A stretch of 64,000 nt of DNA from Bacteroides sp. MSB163 (lineage in GTDB: Bacteria; Bacteroidota; Bacteroidia; Bacteroidales; Bacteroidaceae), in the NCBI RefSeq assembly GCF_036416795.1, contig NZ_CP143867.1, forward strand, positions 2,472,001 through 2,536,000, in the 5' to 3' direction. Made by a program: the position numbers and the translations under genes. The notes under the pieces were generated by a model. That model was not told where the DNA came from, ran no database searches, and saw only the letters and a program-made list of their open reading frames with translations. Numbering within the stretch: position 1 is the stretch's first letter; each line of letters starts with the position of its first letter. Below are positions 1 through 7,290 of this stretch, in pieces.

Positions 1-772
1 AGTCCACTTTGAATGTCTTGGGTATCATACTGATTTGAGATATCTTCTTGAACGGTTTGATACCTGGAATGATGGGAATGGTGACTCCGGCTTTCCGGGC
101 ACGTTCTACGAAGTCGAAGTATTTCTGGTTATCATAGAAAAGTTGTGTAACGGCATATTCTGCACCGGCTTCCATTTTCTTTTTCAGCCAGTAGATATCA
201 GTGTCAATATTGGGAGCTTCTTCGTGTTTTTCGGGATAACACGCCACACCATAGGAAAATGGTGTATTGGTCACTTTCATTTCCGAGCCATCTACGAAGA
301 TACCTTTATTGAAGTTATTGATTTGTTCTTGCAATTCAGTAGCATGGTGGTAGCCATCGCCTTCGGGAGTGAAGACGGACTCATGTTTTGCTTTATCCCC
401 ACGTAACACCAGTAAGTCGGTAATACCCAGGAATTGCAGATCGAGCAGTACATATTCCGTCTCTTCGCGGGTGAAACCACTGCAAAGAAGATGCGGAACT
501 ACAGTAATATTATATCTGTTTTGGATAGCGGCAGCTACGGCAACAGTCCCTGGGCGGCGGCGCAAGCGATTGCGCTGAAACAAACCGTTTCCCAGATCTT
601 TGTACACATATTCGCTGCGATGTGTAGTGATATTGATGTATTTCGGGTCAAATTCCCGCAAAGTATCTATGGTTTCGTACAGCTTTTCGATGCCTGTGCC
701 TTTCAGCGGTGGCAGTATTTCAAAAGAGAAAGCTGTCTTCTCGTTGCTATGTATCAGGTCGATAATTCTCAT
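1..772 (-). CDS. metF: Methylenetetrahydrofolate reductase MetF (partial, 3' end outside window)
   Basis: Reduces 5,10-methylene-THF to 5-methyl-THF, the methyl donor for methionine synthesis, in the cytoplasm. The ATG is at 772 and the frame stays open for 257 codons to the window edge, so the C-terminus is missing. The start reads MRIIDLIHSNEKTAFSFE and continues with family blocks: SFEILPP near residue 17, the NITTHRSEY region, LLVLRGDK near 120 and the AEYAVTQLFYD region near 210. These match MetF, where the early Glu and the TQxxFD/YD block line the folate and flavin sites. metA lies 2.4 kb away on the other strand, so two methionine-related genes flank the lipoprotein gene. A TAnnTTTG box and a 7-bp inverted repeat lie between 788 and 832. 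Family assignment is confident from the read protein. Confidence 0.93.
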   Translation of the reverse strand, partial: MRIIDLIHSNEKTAFSFEILPPLKGTGIEKLYETIDTLREFDPKYINITTHRSEYVYKDLGNGLFQRNRLRRRPGTVAVAAAIQNRYNITVVPHLLCSGFTREETEYVLLDLQFLGITDLLVLRGDKAKHESVFTPEGDGYHHATELQEQINNFNKGIFVDGSEMKVTNTPFSYGVACYPEKHEEAPNIDTDIYWLKKKMEAGAEYAVTQLFYDNQKYFDFVERARKAGVTIPIIPGIKPFKKISQISMIPKTFKVD

Positions 773-787
773 TTCTTTTTCGTTGTC

Positions 788-804
788 TTTGTTCGGTGAA
801 CAAA
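788..804. promoter_or_regulatory. Perfect 7+3+7 inverted repeat in the metF leader (candidate operator)
   Basis: TTTGTTC-GGT-GAACAAA lies 16 nt upstream of the metF ATG and between the start codon and the putative -7 box. Its position downstream of the promoter fits a repressor site or a small leader hairpin. A related half site (GGGAACAAA) overlaps the promoter at about 820-829. The binding protein is unknown. Confidence 0.4.
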
Positions 805-824
805 ACTTATTTGTACATTGGGAA

Positions 825-832
825 CAAAAATA
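825..832 (-). promoter_or_regulatory. Putative -7 box of the metF promoter
   Basis: The minus strand reads TATTTTTG, matching the Bacteroides -7 consensus TAnnTTTG, about 53 nt upstream of the metF ATG. No clear TTTG at -33 was seen. Confidence 0.5.
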
Positions 833-867
833 CGAAAAAGAAATGAGATATGCTTTTATTTATCCGG

Positions 868-2763
868 CTATTCTTTTATACAACGAATGGAAAGGGCTTT
901 ATAGAATGTTTTATTGGTTACTAAAGTTCCATTTGAAATAAAATGTTCATCACTTCCAGTAAGGAATATGGTTTGCTCGGGTATGGTCTTGCCGTTATCT
1001 TCAAGAGTCCAATATCCGGTCATTTTATAGACTTGTGCATGTGCTTGTTCGTACCACATGCCTATCGGATATGCACCGAAATCGGTCAGGTTGGAAGCAG
1101 GATATACATGGTCATCTTCTTTTAATCCTTGCCATTCTCCTGCCTTAATCAGTGACGCTTCATTACTTGTATAATTCTTCAAGCCTTCCCAGTCTTTGCT
1201 GTTGGGTATTTTCCATCCTTCCGGTGCTAAGTCACCGGCCAGTATAGCTTCTCCGTTGTAGAAGTATATTTCAAATTTGTCTGGTTTGAAGTAGCCTGCC
1301 CCGGTGCCCAATTCAACTCGTTTTGTAAGGGGAGTCCCAGTTCTATATGTAGTTTCGCACAGATCTTTCCGCATCCAATATTGTGTCCCTATCTTTATTA
1401 TTGGGTGTTCTTTCAGTGCTCCGTTTCTGATATCTCGAATCGTGTACCGGATTACATTAACATCCGATGATTTGTCGGGCTTTGCCAGTGTTACTTTTCC
1501 TGTTTCATCCAAATAGAATTTATCGATTGTTCCTGAGGTTCCCTGAGTGTACGTGAAAGAATTATTCTCTGTGTTCCAACTTATTTGTCCTCCATTGATA
1601 TCTCTGTCATCATCCAACAGTTGGAGTACTGTCCCGTTGTTCAAATCACTTTGTTCATCTACGCCGATAGGATAAATCGTGATTGCTTGTGAATCGATAT
1701 CATCTGATTTAAGATACTCTTTGCAGATTTCCACGATAGGTTTTCCGCTGTTGTATACTCTATAAACATTTGATTGGGTGAAAGACAGGGCGGCAATGTG
1801 TATGGCTGTCGTCTTGCCGCTATTGTCTGTTTCCTTACCTTCTACGATTGTCCAGTCTTCTATACTGCTGGCTATCCCTGTCAGCACATGACTGGTGGTC
1901 TGCATGGCAGCGATGTCCAGGTTGCATTGTGTGCTTCCGGTCATTGTTAATTCCGGCATTGGGCATGTGTATAGTTGTCCATTCCAATCCATAACGAATG
2001 ATTGCGTATCGGGATTAATTTCTTGCGGGATAATAATAATCTCTTTTCCTATTAATTTCCCCTCTTTTATACTCCATGTTCCGTAAGGAATGATATCCGC
2101 GTCTTCTTCTTTATGAATTGTAAATTCTTCTGTGCTTAGATCGTAGTCGGCTTTATTGTAGAATCCTGTGGCAATGATGCGTGGATTGGCTTTTAATAAA
2201 GCTTCAACGTTTTCATCTCCTTTCGGTGTGAGTGTGATGTTGAATTTCACCAATTTATGATGGAACTTCAGTTCAACGGCCTTTTCGCTGCTTGCTATCT
2301 TTACTTGTGTGGCAATTAGAAAGTCAGATAGAGATCGCTTTTTGGCATTGCTTTGATCGGACTGTACGGAAACTGGGATGATGGAAGAGTTGGCCGCTAT
2401 CTCTGCCGACTGATATGGAGAATAGCTGATGAAGTCTAGCATTGCATCTCCCACTGGGTAGAAAACAGTTTTTTCGGGGATAAGTTTAGCGTCTTCTCCG
2501 CATTCTAACAGCAAATTGTTAATGTATCGTTCTTTTGCAATGGAAGTAGAAGACAGCATTGCGTACAATCCCACTTTATCTCCTTTTTCAAAGGCCGTAT
2601 TGGTTACTCGCGTATTGGTTTTACTGACTTTTGTGGTAAATGTGATTGGTACTGTTCCAGAAGGTGTTTCTGAGTCAATTTTATTGACGCAAGCGGCAAA
2701 TAAGTGGATGAGGCAGAGTGATAATAGGATCAGTCTGTTTTTCTTGATAGTTGTTTTGTTCAT
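868..2763 (-). CDS. Fimbrillin-like (Mfa-like) surface lipoprotein with C-terminal FISUMP domain
   Basis: Predicted outer-membrane lipoprotein of the fimbrillin superfamily, 631 aa from the ATG at 2763. An in-frame start 14 codons earlier is less likely because it precedes the signal peptide. The N-terminus MNKTTIKKNRLILL leads to a lipobox ending LFAAC, followed by VNKIDSE. The N-terminal part has features of Mfa/FimB-like modules (VPITFTTKV, then FEKGDKVGLYA). The C-terminal ~170 residues (IKIGTQYWMRKDL, APEGWKIPNSKDWEGLKNY, ending LSIRCIKE) resemble the Fibrobacter succinogenes major paralogous (FISUMP) domain. The gene stands alone. A minus-strand TACCTTTG box at 2968-2975 would give an unusually long leader of about 200 nt. 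Ligand and role are unknown; adhesion or structural display is inferred from family. Confidence 0.75.
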   Translation of the reverse strand: MNKTTIKKNRLILLSLCLIHLFAACVNKIDSETPSGTVPITFTTKVSKTNTRVTNTAFEKGDKVGLYAMLSSTSIAKERYINNLLLECGEDAKLIPEKTVFYPVGDAMLDFISYSPYQSAEIAANSSIIPVSVQSDQSNAKKRSLSDFLIATQVKIASSEKAVELKFHHKLVKFNITLTPKGDENVEALLKANPRIIATGFYNKADYDLSTEEFTIHKEEDADIIPYGTWSIKEGKLIGKEIIIIPQEINPDTQSFVMDWNGQLYTCPMPELTMTGSTQCNLDIAAMQTTSHVLTGIASSIEDWTIVEGKETDNSGKTTAIHIAALSFTQSNVYRVYNSGKPIVEICKEYLKSDDIDSQAITIYPIGVDEQSDLNNGTVLQLLDDDRDINGGQISWNTENNSFTYTQGTSGTIDKFYLDETGKVTLAKPDKSSDVNVIRYTIRDIRNGALKEHPIIKIGTQYWMRKDLCETTYRTGTPLTKRVELGTGAGYFKPDKFEIYFYNGEAILAGDLAPEGWKIPNSKDWEGLKNYTSNEASLIKAGEWQGLKEDDHVYPASNLTDFGAYPIGMWYEQAHAQVYKMTGYWTLEDNGKTIPEQTIFLTGSDEHFISNGTLVTNKTFYKALSIRCIKE

Positions 2764-2967
2764 ATAATGTTGTTGTTTTGTGGAATACGATAATCGAATT
2801 CCCAATTAATAGTTGTTAATCAAAACATTGGAGTATCTGGGGTGGTCGGGACCATAATTGGTATAGAAAAGACTGTTGCTTTGGAATGCTAATTAGTTGA
2901 ATTCGCGCTTGAATTCTGGTTCTGTTCCATCTTTATGTTTTTCAACGTTTATTAACTCAATGAACGT

Positions 2968-2975
2968 CAAAGGTA
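2968..2975 (-). promoter_or_regulatory. Putative -7 box for the fimbrillin-like lipoprotein
   Basis: The minus strand reads TACCTTTG, an exact match to TAnnTTTG. Transcription from here would leave a ~200-nt untranslated leader before the ATG at 2763. No good -33 element is visible. Confidence 0.45.
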
Positions 2976-3114
2976 AAATAAACTTTTAAAAAACAGAAAG
3001 AAAAGAATAACTTTATATCAATTATTTATTTATAATGCTTTGTATGAAGGGGATAAATAACTTGAAATTCCCCTACATTTTCATTCTTTCGCGGGAGATT
3101 TCAAAATTATCACG

Positions 3115-3122
3115 TACCTTTG
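3115..3122 (+). promoter_or_regulatory. Putative -7 box of the metA promoter
   Basis: TACCTTTG matches TAnnTTTG and lies 29 nt before the metA ATG at 3152. The -33 region is poor. Confidence 0.55.
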
Positions 3123-3151
3123 TAGTCAAATTAAAGATAATCTGATAACTT

Positions 3152-4069
3152 ATGCCATTAAATTTACCTGATAAGCTGCCGGCGATAGAGTTGCTGAAAG
3201 AAGAGAACATATTTGTTATTGACAACTCCCGCGCCACGCAACAGGACATCCGTCCGTTGCGCATCGTTATCCTGAACTTGATGCCTTTGAAGATTACCAC
3301 GGAAACAGATCTTGTGCGTTTACTCTCCAATACACCGCTTCAAGTGGAAATCTCGTTCATGAAAATCAAGAGTCATACATCAAAGAATACACCTGTAGAG
3401 CATATGCAGACGTTCTATACTGACTTTGAAAAGATGCGTGGCGAGAAGTACGACGGTATGATTATCACCGGTGCCCCTGTAGAACAACTGGATTTCGAAG
3501 AGGTGACTTACTGGGATGAAATAATGGAAATATTCGATTGGGCACGTACGCACGTCACTTCCACACTTTATATATGCTGGGCTGCACAGGCCGGACTTTA
3601 TCATCATTATGGAGTACCCAAGTATGCGTTGGATAAGAAAATGTTCGGCATATTCGAGCATCGTCCTTTAGATCCGTTACACGCTATTTTCCGTGGTTTC
3701 GATGATATGTTCTATGTGCCCCATAGTCGTCATACGGAAGTAAGGAAAGAAGATATCTTGAAAGTACCGGAACTTACTTTACTTTCGGAATCGGAAGATG
3801 CAGGCGTACACCTGGTAGTAGCACGTGGTGGACGTGAGTTCTTTGTTACCGGACATTCGGAATACTCTCCACTGACGCTGGATACGGAATATCGCAGGGA
3901 TGTGGATAAAGGTCTACCCATCGAAATACCTCGTAATTATTATGTGGATAATGATCCGGACAAAGGTGTGATGGTACGTTGGCGTGCCCATGCCAATCTG
4001 CTGTTCTCTAATTGGTTGAACTATTTCGTTTATCAGGAAACTCCGTACAATATTAATGATATAAAGTAG
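3152..4069 (+). CDS. metA: Homoserine O-acyltransferase MetA, predicted acetyl-CoA type
   Basis: Acylates homoserine, the first committed step of methionine synthesis, in the cytoplasm; 305 aa, the usual length. The catalytic residues are at the family numbering: Cys142 in ICWAAQAG, His235 and Glu237 in GHSEY. Position 111, in TGAPVEQL, is Glu. In this family Glu111 goes with acetyl-CoA use and Gly111 with succinyl-CoA use, so the product is predicted to be O-acetylhomoserine although databases often label it a succinyltransferase. The start is the ATG 29 nt after a TACCTTTG box. The TAG stop is the first base triplet of a hairpin repeat (4067-4133). The U32 gene follows after 75 bp on the same strand. 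Confidence 0.93.
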   Translation: MPLNLPDKLPAIELLKEENIFVIDNSRATQQDIRPLRIVILNLMPLKITTETDLVRLLSNTPLQVEISFMKIKSHTSKNTPVEHMQTFYTDFEKMRGEKYDGMIITGAPVEQLDFEEVTYWDEIMEIFDWARTHVTSTLYICWAAQAGLYHHYGVPKYALDKKMFGIFEHRPLDPLHAIFRGFDDMFYVPHSRHTEVRKEDILKVPELTLLSESEDAGVHLVVARGGREFFVTGHSEYSPLTLDTEYRRDVDKGLPIEIPRNYYVDNDPDKGVMVRWRAHANLLFSNWLNYFVYQETPYNINDIK

Positions 4070-4133
4070 CTGCAAGCTGCGAGTGACAAGACCTTGCGGT
4101 ATATAGTGTAGCACTCGTAGCTTGTAGCATGTA
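4067..4133. repeat. Palindromic hairpin repeat, GCTACAAG-arm type, abutting the metA stop
   Basis: Left arm built of GCTGCAAGCTGCGAGTGACAAG, centre around TTGCGGTATATAG, right arm CACTCGTAGCTTGTAGC. The arms are imperfect inverted repeats and match the arms of the insertions inside the genes at 38416 and 39918. The TGCGGTAT centre resembles their TGCGCTAT core. The metA stop codon lies in the first bases of the repeat. Confidence 0.75.
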
Positions 4134-4144
4134 ACTAAAACGAT

Positions 4145-6043
4145 ATGATAAAGCAACGGAAGATAGAGTTACTGGCCCCTGCCAAAAACATGGAATGTGG
4201 CATTGAAGCTATTAACCACGGTGCGGATGCAGTGTATATCGGTGCGCCTAAGTTTGGCGCACGTGCAGCAGCCGGCAATTCGTTGGAAGATATAGCTGCT
4301 TTGGTGGCTCATGCCCATTTATATAATGCCCGGATTTATGTGACTGTCAATACCATCTTAAAAGAAGAAGAACTGGCCGAGACGGAGAAAATGATTTGGG
4401 ACTTGTATCGTGCGGGAGTAGATGCCCTCATTGTGCAAGACATGGGAATCACTCGCTTAAACCTGCCACCTATTCCCTTGCATGCCAGTACCCAAATGGA
4501 TAACCGCACACCGGAGAAAGTACGTTTCCTTGCAGAAGCCGGTTTCCGGCAAGTAGTATTGGCACGTGAGCTTTCCCTTCAGGAAATCAGCCATATTCAT
4601 AAAGCTTGTCCGGAAGTGTCGTTGGAAGTATTTGTACATGGGGCACTTTGCGTTAGTTATAGCGGGCAATGTTATGTCAGCCAGGCTTGTTTCGGACGTA
4701 GTGCCAATCGGGGAGAATGTGCGCAATTCTGTCGTTTGCCTTTCAGTCTGGTGGATGCCGATGGAAAAGTAATTGTACGTGATAAGCATTTGCTATCTCT
4801 CAAAGATTTGAATCAGAGTGATATTCTGGAAGAGTTACTTGATGCGGGTGCTACTTCGCTCAAGATAGAAGGCCGTCTGAAAGACGTTTCTTACGTAAAG
4901 AATGTTACGGCTGCTTACCGCCAAAAGCTGGATGCTATCTTTACACGCCGTAAAGAATATGCCCGGGCCTCTTCCGGTACTTGCAATTATACATTCCGTC
5001 CCCAGTTAGATAAAAGTTTTAGTCGTGGATTTACACATTACTTCCTGCACGGACGCAGTGAGGAAATCTTCTCTTTTGATACTCCGAAATCCCTCGGTGA
5101 AGAGATGGGAACCATGAAGGAACAACGTGGAAACTACCTCACAGTAGCTGGATTGAAATCATTCAACAACGGTGACGGTGTTTGTTATATCGATGAGCAA
5201 GGACGCCTGCAAGGCTTCCGTATCAACCGTGTAGATGGAAATAAACTCTATCCGGCAGGTGAGATGCCTCGTATTCGTCCGCGTACTGTGCTTTACCGTA
5301 ACTATGACCAGGAGTTTGAGAAGTTGCTGGCACGTAAGTCTTCCGAACGAAAGATTTCCGTTTCCTTGCTTTTGGCAGATACTGCCTTCGGCTTTGCTCT
5401 GACTGTCACGGATGAGGATGATAATAGCGTTACACTTTCTTTCCCTTATCAGAAAGAACCTGCCCGTACCCCGCAGGCAGATAATCTGCGTACTCAACTC
5501 AGCAAATTGGGAAATACTCCTTTTGAAGCCGGAATATTAGCGGATAATCGTTCGTCTGAAACAAATTCCGCCATAGAAATCCGTTTTTCAGATAACTGGT
5601 TTCTTCCCGCTTCCATAGTAGCCGATTGGCGTCGTCAAGCCGTAGACAAGCTGGTTACCGTTCGCCGTATTAATTATCGGCAGGAAGTGGCAGTCTGGAA
5701 ACCTACAACTCATGCTTTCCCTTTGCCGGGAACTTCTTCTAAGACAACAGCTTCTGCTACTTCATTAACGTACCTCGGTAATGTAATGAATACCCGTGCC
5801 GCCTCTTTCTATACCGATCACGGTATCGCTGCTGTAGCTCCGGCTTATGAGAAACAATCTGTACCGGGTGCTGTTTTAATGTTCTGCAAGCATTGTTTGC
5901 GTTATAGTATGGGTTGGTGCCCTACTTATCAGAAGGGACGTTCACCTTATCGGGAACCTTATTGTTTGCAAGGAACTGATGGTAAGCGCTTCCGCTTGGA
6001 ATTTGATTGTAAGAATTGTCAGATGAAAGTATATGCGGAATAA
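4145..6043 (+). CDS. U32-family (peptidase U32 / RlhA-TrhP-like) protein
   Basis: 632 aa, opening IELLAPAKNMECGIEAINHGADAVYIGAP, split here only as a family landmark: LLAPA and GADAVY are typical of the U32 family. A Cys cluster lies near residues 168-196 (CVSYSGQC, SQACFGR, GECAQFC), as in members that bind an Fe-S cluster. The C-terminus adds CKHC, GWCP and CKNC motifs. Characterised bacterial U32 proteins of this architecture (TrhP, RlhA) carry out prephenate-dependent hydroxylation of tRNA or 23S rRNA cytidine/uridine rather than proteolysis. The length is closer to RlhA (about 650 aa), but the exact substrate cannot be told by eye. The stop overlaps the next gene by 11 bp, suggesting coupled translation. 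Confidence 0.85.
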   Translation: MIKQRKIELLAPAKNMECGIEAINHGADAVYIGAPKFGARAAAGNSLEDIAALVAHAHLYNARIYVTVNTILKEEELAETEKMIWDLYRAGVDALIVQDMGITRLNLPPIPLHASTQMDNRTPEKVRFLAEAGFRQVVLARELSLQEISHIHKACPEVSLEVFVHGALCVSYSGQCYVSQACFGRSANRGECAQFCRLPFSLVDADGKVIVRDKHLLSLKDLNQSDILEELLDAGATSLKIEGRLKDVSYVKNVTAAYRQKLDAIFTRRKEYARASSGTCNYTFRPQLDKSFSRGFTHYFLHGRSEEIFSFDTPKSLGEEMGTMKEQRGNYLTVAGLKSFNNGDGVCYIDEQGRLQGFRINRVDGNKLYPAGEMPRIRPRTVLYRNYDQEFEKLLARKSSERKISVSLLLADTAFGFALTVTDEDDNSVTLSFPYQKEPARTPQADNLRTQLSKLGNTPFEAGILADNRSSETNSAIEIRFSDNWFLPASIVADWRRQAVDKLVTVRRINYRQEVAVWKPTTHAFPLPGTSSKTTASATSLTYLGNVMNTRAASFYTDHGIAAVAPAYEKQSVPGAVLMFCKHCLRYSMGWCPTYQKGRSPYREPYCLQGTDGKRFRLEFDCKNCQMKVYAE

Positions 6044-7082
6044 GAGAGAACATATTCGTTATCACCACAGAGCGATACAGAGTAACACAGAGTTTCTTAA
6101 ATATCAGAAAAGACTCCGTGCAACTCTGTGTTACTCTGTGGTGATAGCGATTATTATCAGTCTGGTTTCCTGCCGTTACTCCCGTCCCAATCTGGATGAT
6201 GAAGGTATCAGTGATAAAACCCGCGACTCTCTGACTTACCTTTACGACCGGCATTATACGTTGAATACAAATCTGGAAGTAGTGCAGGATTCCGTGGTGC
6301 TTGCCTGTCTGCCGGTGAAGGATTGCTACAATACTTTGTATAGAGGAGACCGTGTAGTAGTGGCCGAATTTGCCATTCATTCTGCTGATAGTGTGGACAG
6401 TGTTTGGGTAAAACTTGCTCATTCCCAGGAGATACAAGGCTGGATCAGGGAGCGGGAAATGATGCAAGCTTTTGTACCTACGGACAGTATCTCACAATTC
6501 ATTTACTTGTTCAGTGATACACATGCTTCTTACTTCGTGATTATTTTCGCCTTATTTGTCGGTGCCTGGGTGTTCCGTCTGTTCCGTCAGAAGCAGTTGA
6601 AGATTGTTTATTTCAATGATATTGATAGCGTATATCCACTTTTGCTCTGCCTGTTGATGGCATTCAGTGCTACGGTGTATGAGACGATGCAAGTCTTTGT
6701 GCCCGAAACGTGGGAACATTTCTATTTTAATCCTACGCTTTCACCTTTCAAGGTGCCGTTTATTCTCTCAGTCTTTTTGCTGAGCATCTGGTTGTTTATC
6801 ATTGTACTGCTGGCAGTACTCGATGACTTGTTCCGTCAGTTGACTCCTCCTGCTGCCGTATTCTATCTGTTGGGATTGGCATCTTGTTGTATCTTCTGTT
6901 ATTTCTTCTTTATACTGACTACACAAATCTATATCGGCTATATTTTCCTTGTTGTTTTCTTTGGGCTTTTCCTAAAGCGAATGTGTGCTACACTTGTCAT
7001 TTACCGCTATCGTTGCGGGCGCTGCGGACAGAAATTAAAAGAAAAGGGGCCTTGCCCAAGCTGTGGTGCTATCAATGAATAA
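6033..7082 (+). CDS. Zinc-ribbon multi-pass membrane lipoprotein-like protein, unknown function
   Basis: 349 aa; the start overlaps the U32 gene by 11 bp. Residues ~10-38 are a translated CACAGAG palindrome. The following hydrophobic stretch ending SLVSC looks like a lipobox, so the repeat supplies part of the export signal. Next comes a soluble, SH3-like region (residues ~60-150, with VWVKLAHSQEIQGWIRE). Four or five membrane spans follow (around residues 165-185, 200-220, 240-265, 275-320). The protein ends in a four-Cys zinc ribbon, CGRCGQKLKEKGPCPSCG. If the Cys after SLVS is lipidated, topology would place the ribbon according to an odd or even number of spans; this is unresolved. No function is assigned. 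Confidence 0.7.
   Translation: MRNKREHIRYHHRAIQSNTEFLKYQKRLRATLCYSVVIAIIISLVSCRYSRPNLDDEGISDKTRDSLTYLYDRHYTLNTNLEVVQDSVVLACLPVKDCYNTLYRGDRVVVAEFAIHSADSVDSVWVKLAHSQEIQGWIREREMMQAFVPTDSISQFIYLFSDTHASYFVIIFALFVGAWVFRLFRQKQLKIVYFNDIDSVYPLLLCLLMAFSATVYETMQVFVPETWEHFYFNPTLSPFKVPFILSVFLLSIWLFIIVLLAVLDDLFRQLTPPAAVFYLLGLASCCIFCYFFFILTTQIYIGYIFLVVFFGLFLKRMCATLVIYRYRCGRCGQKLKEKGPCPSCGAINE
6061..6145. repeat. CACAGAG palindrome inside the 5' end of the zinc-ribbon gene
   Basis: The left arm starts ATCACCACAGAG and ends CAGAGTAACACAGAGTT (6061-6094). The right arm is AACTCTGTGTTACTCTG plus TGGTGAT (6122-6145). The 17-nt inner arms are perfectly complementary and the left arm has one extra unit. The loop is ~27 nt. 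The sequence belongs to the same CACAGAG class as the terminal repeats of the GxxExxY element at 31886-32348. It is translated in frame (roughly residues 10-38). Confidence 0.85.
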
Positions 7083-7160
7083 TAGGGGGTAGCAAGTTCT
7101 CTTAACCTTTTCATGCTTATGATACTTACTTTTCCCCTCTTTCCAGCTTAGATGTAATGT

Positions 7161-7245
7161 AAAAGATGGCATCTTTTGCTGCGAAAGATGCCATCTTTTG
7201 ATGTTAGAGATGCCACCTTTTGCGACAAAAGATGCCATCTTTTGC
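7161..7245. repeat. 22-nt-period palindrome array A (AAAGATG-N-CATCTTT)
   Basis: Four copies of a 9-bp odd palindrome core GATG(C/G)CATC start at 7165, 7187, 7209 (variant GATGCCACC) and 7231, an exact 22-nt period. The flanking A and T runs extend the palindromes to 15-17 bp. The array lies between two convergent genes (ends at 7082 and 7291). The rest of the 208-bp gap shows nothing else recognisable. Confidence 0.85.
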
Positions 7246-7290
7246 ATAACGGGTCAGGGAGATGTATGGGGACGGAAGTAATGATCTCTA

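Larger units (their letters stand above)
2764..3151. other. Divergent intergenic region between the lipoprotein gene and metA
   Basis: 388 bp, AT-rich, with no ORF worth calling. It holds one putative -7 box on each strand (2968-2975 minus, 3115-3122 plus). No attenuator or known riboswitch fold was recognised by eye. Confidence 0.6.
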
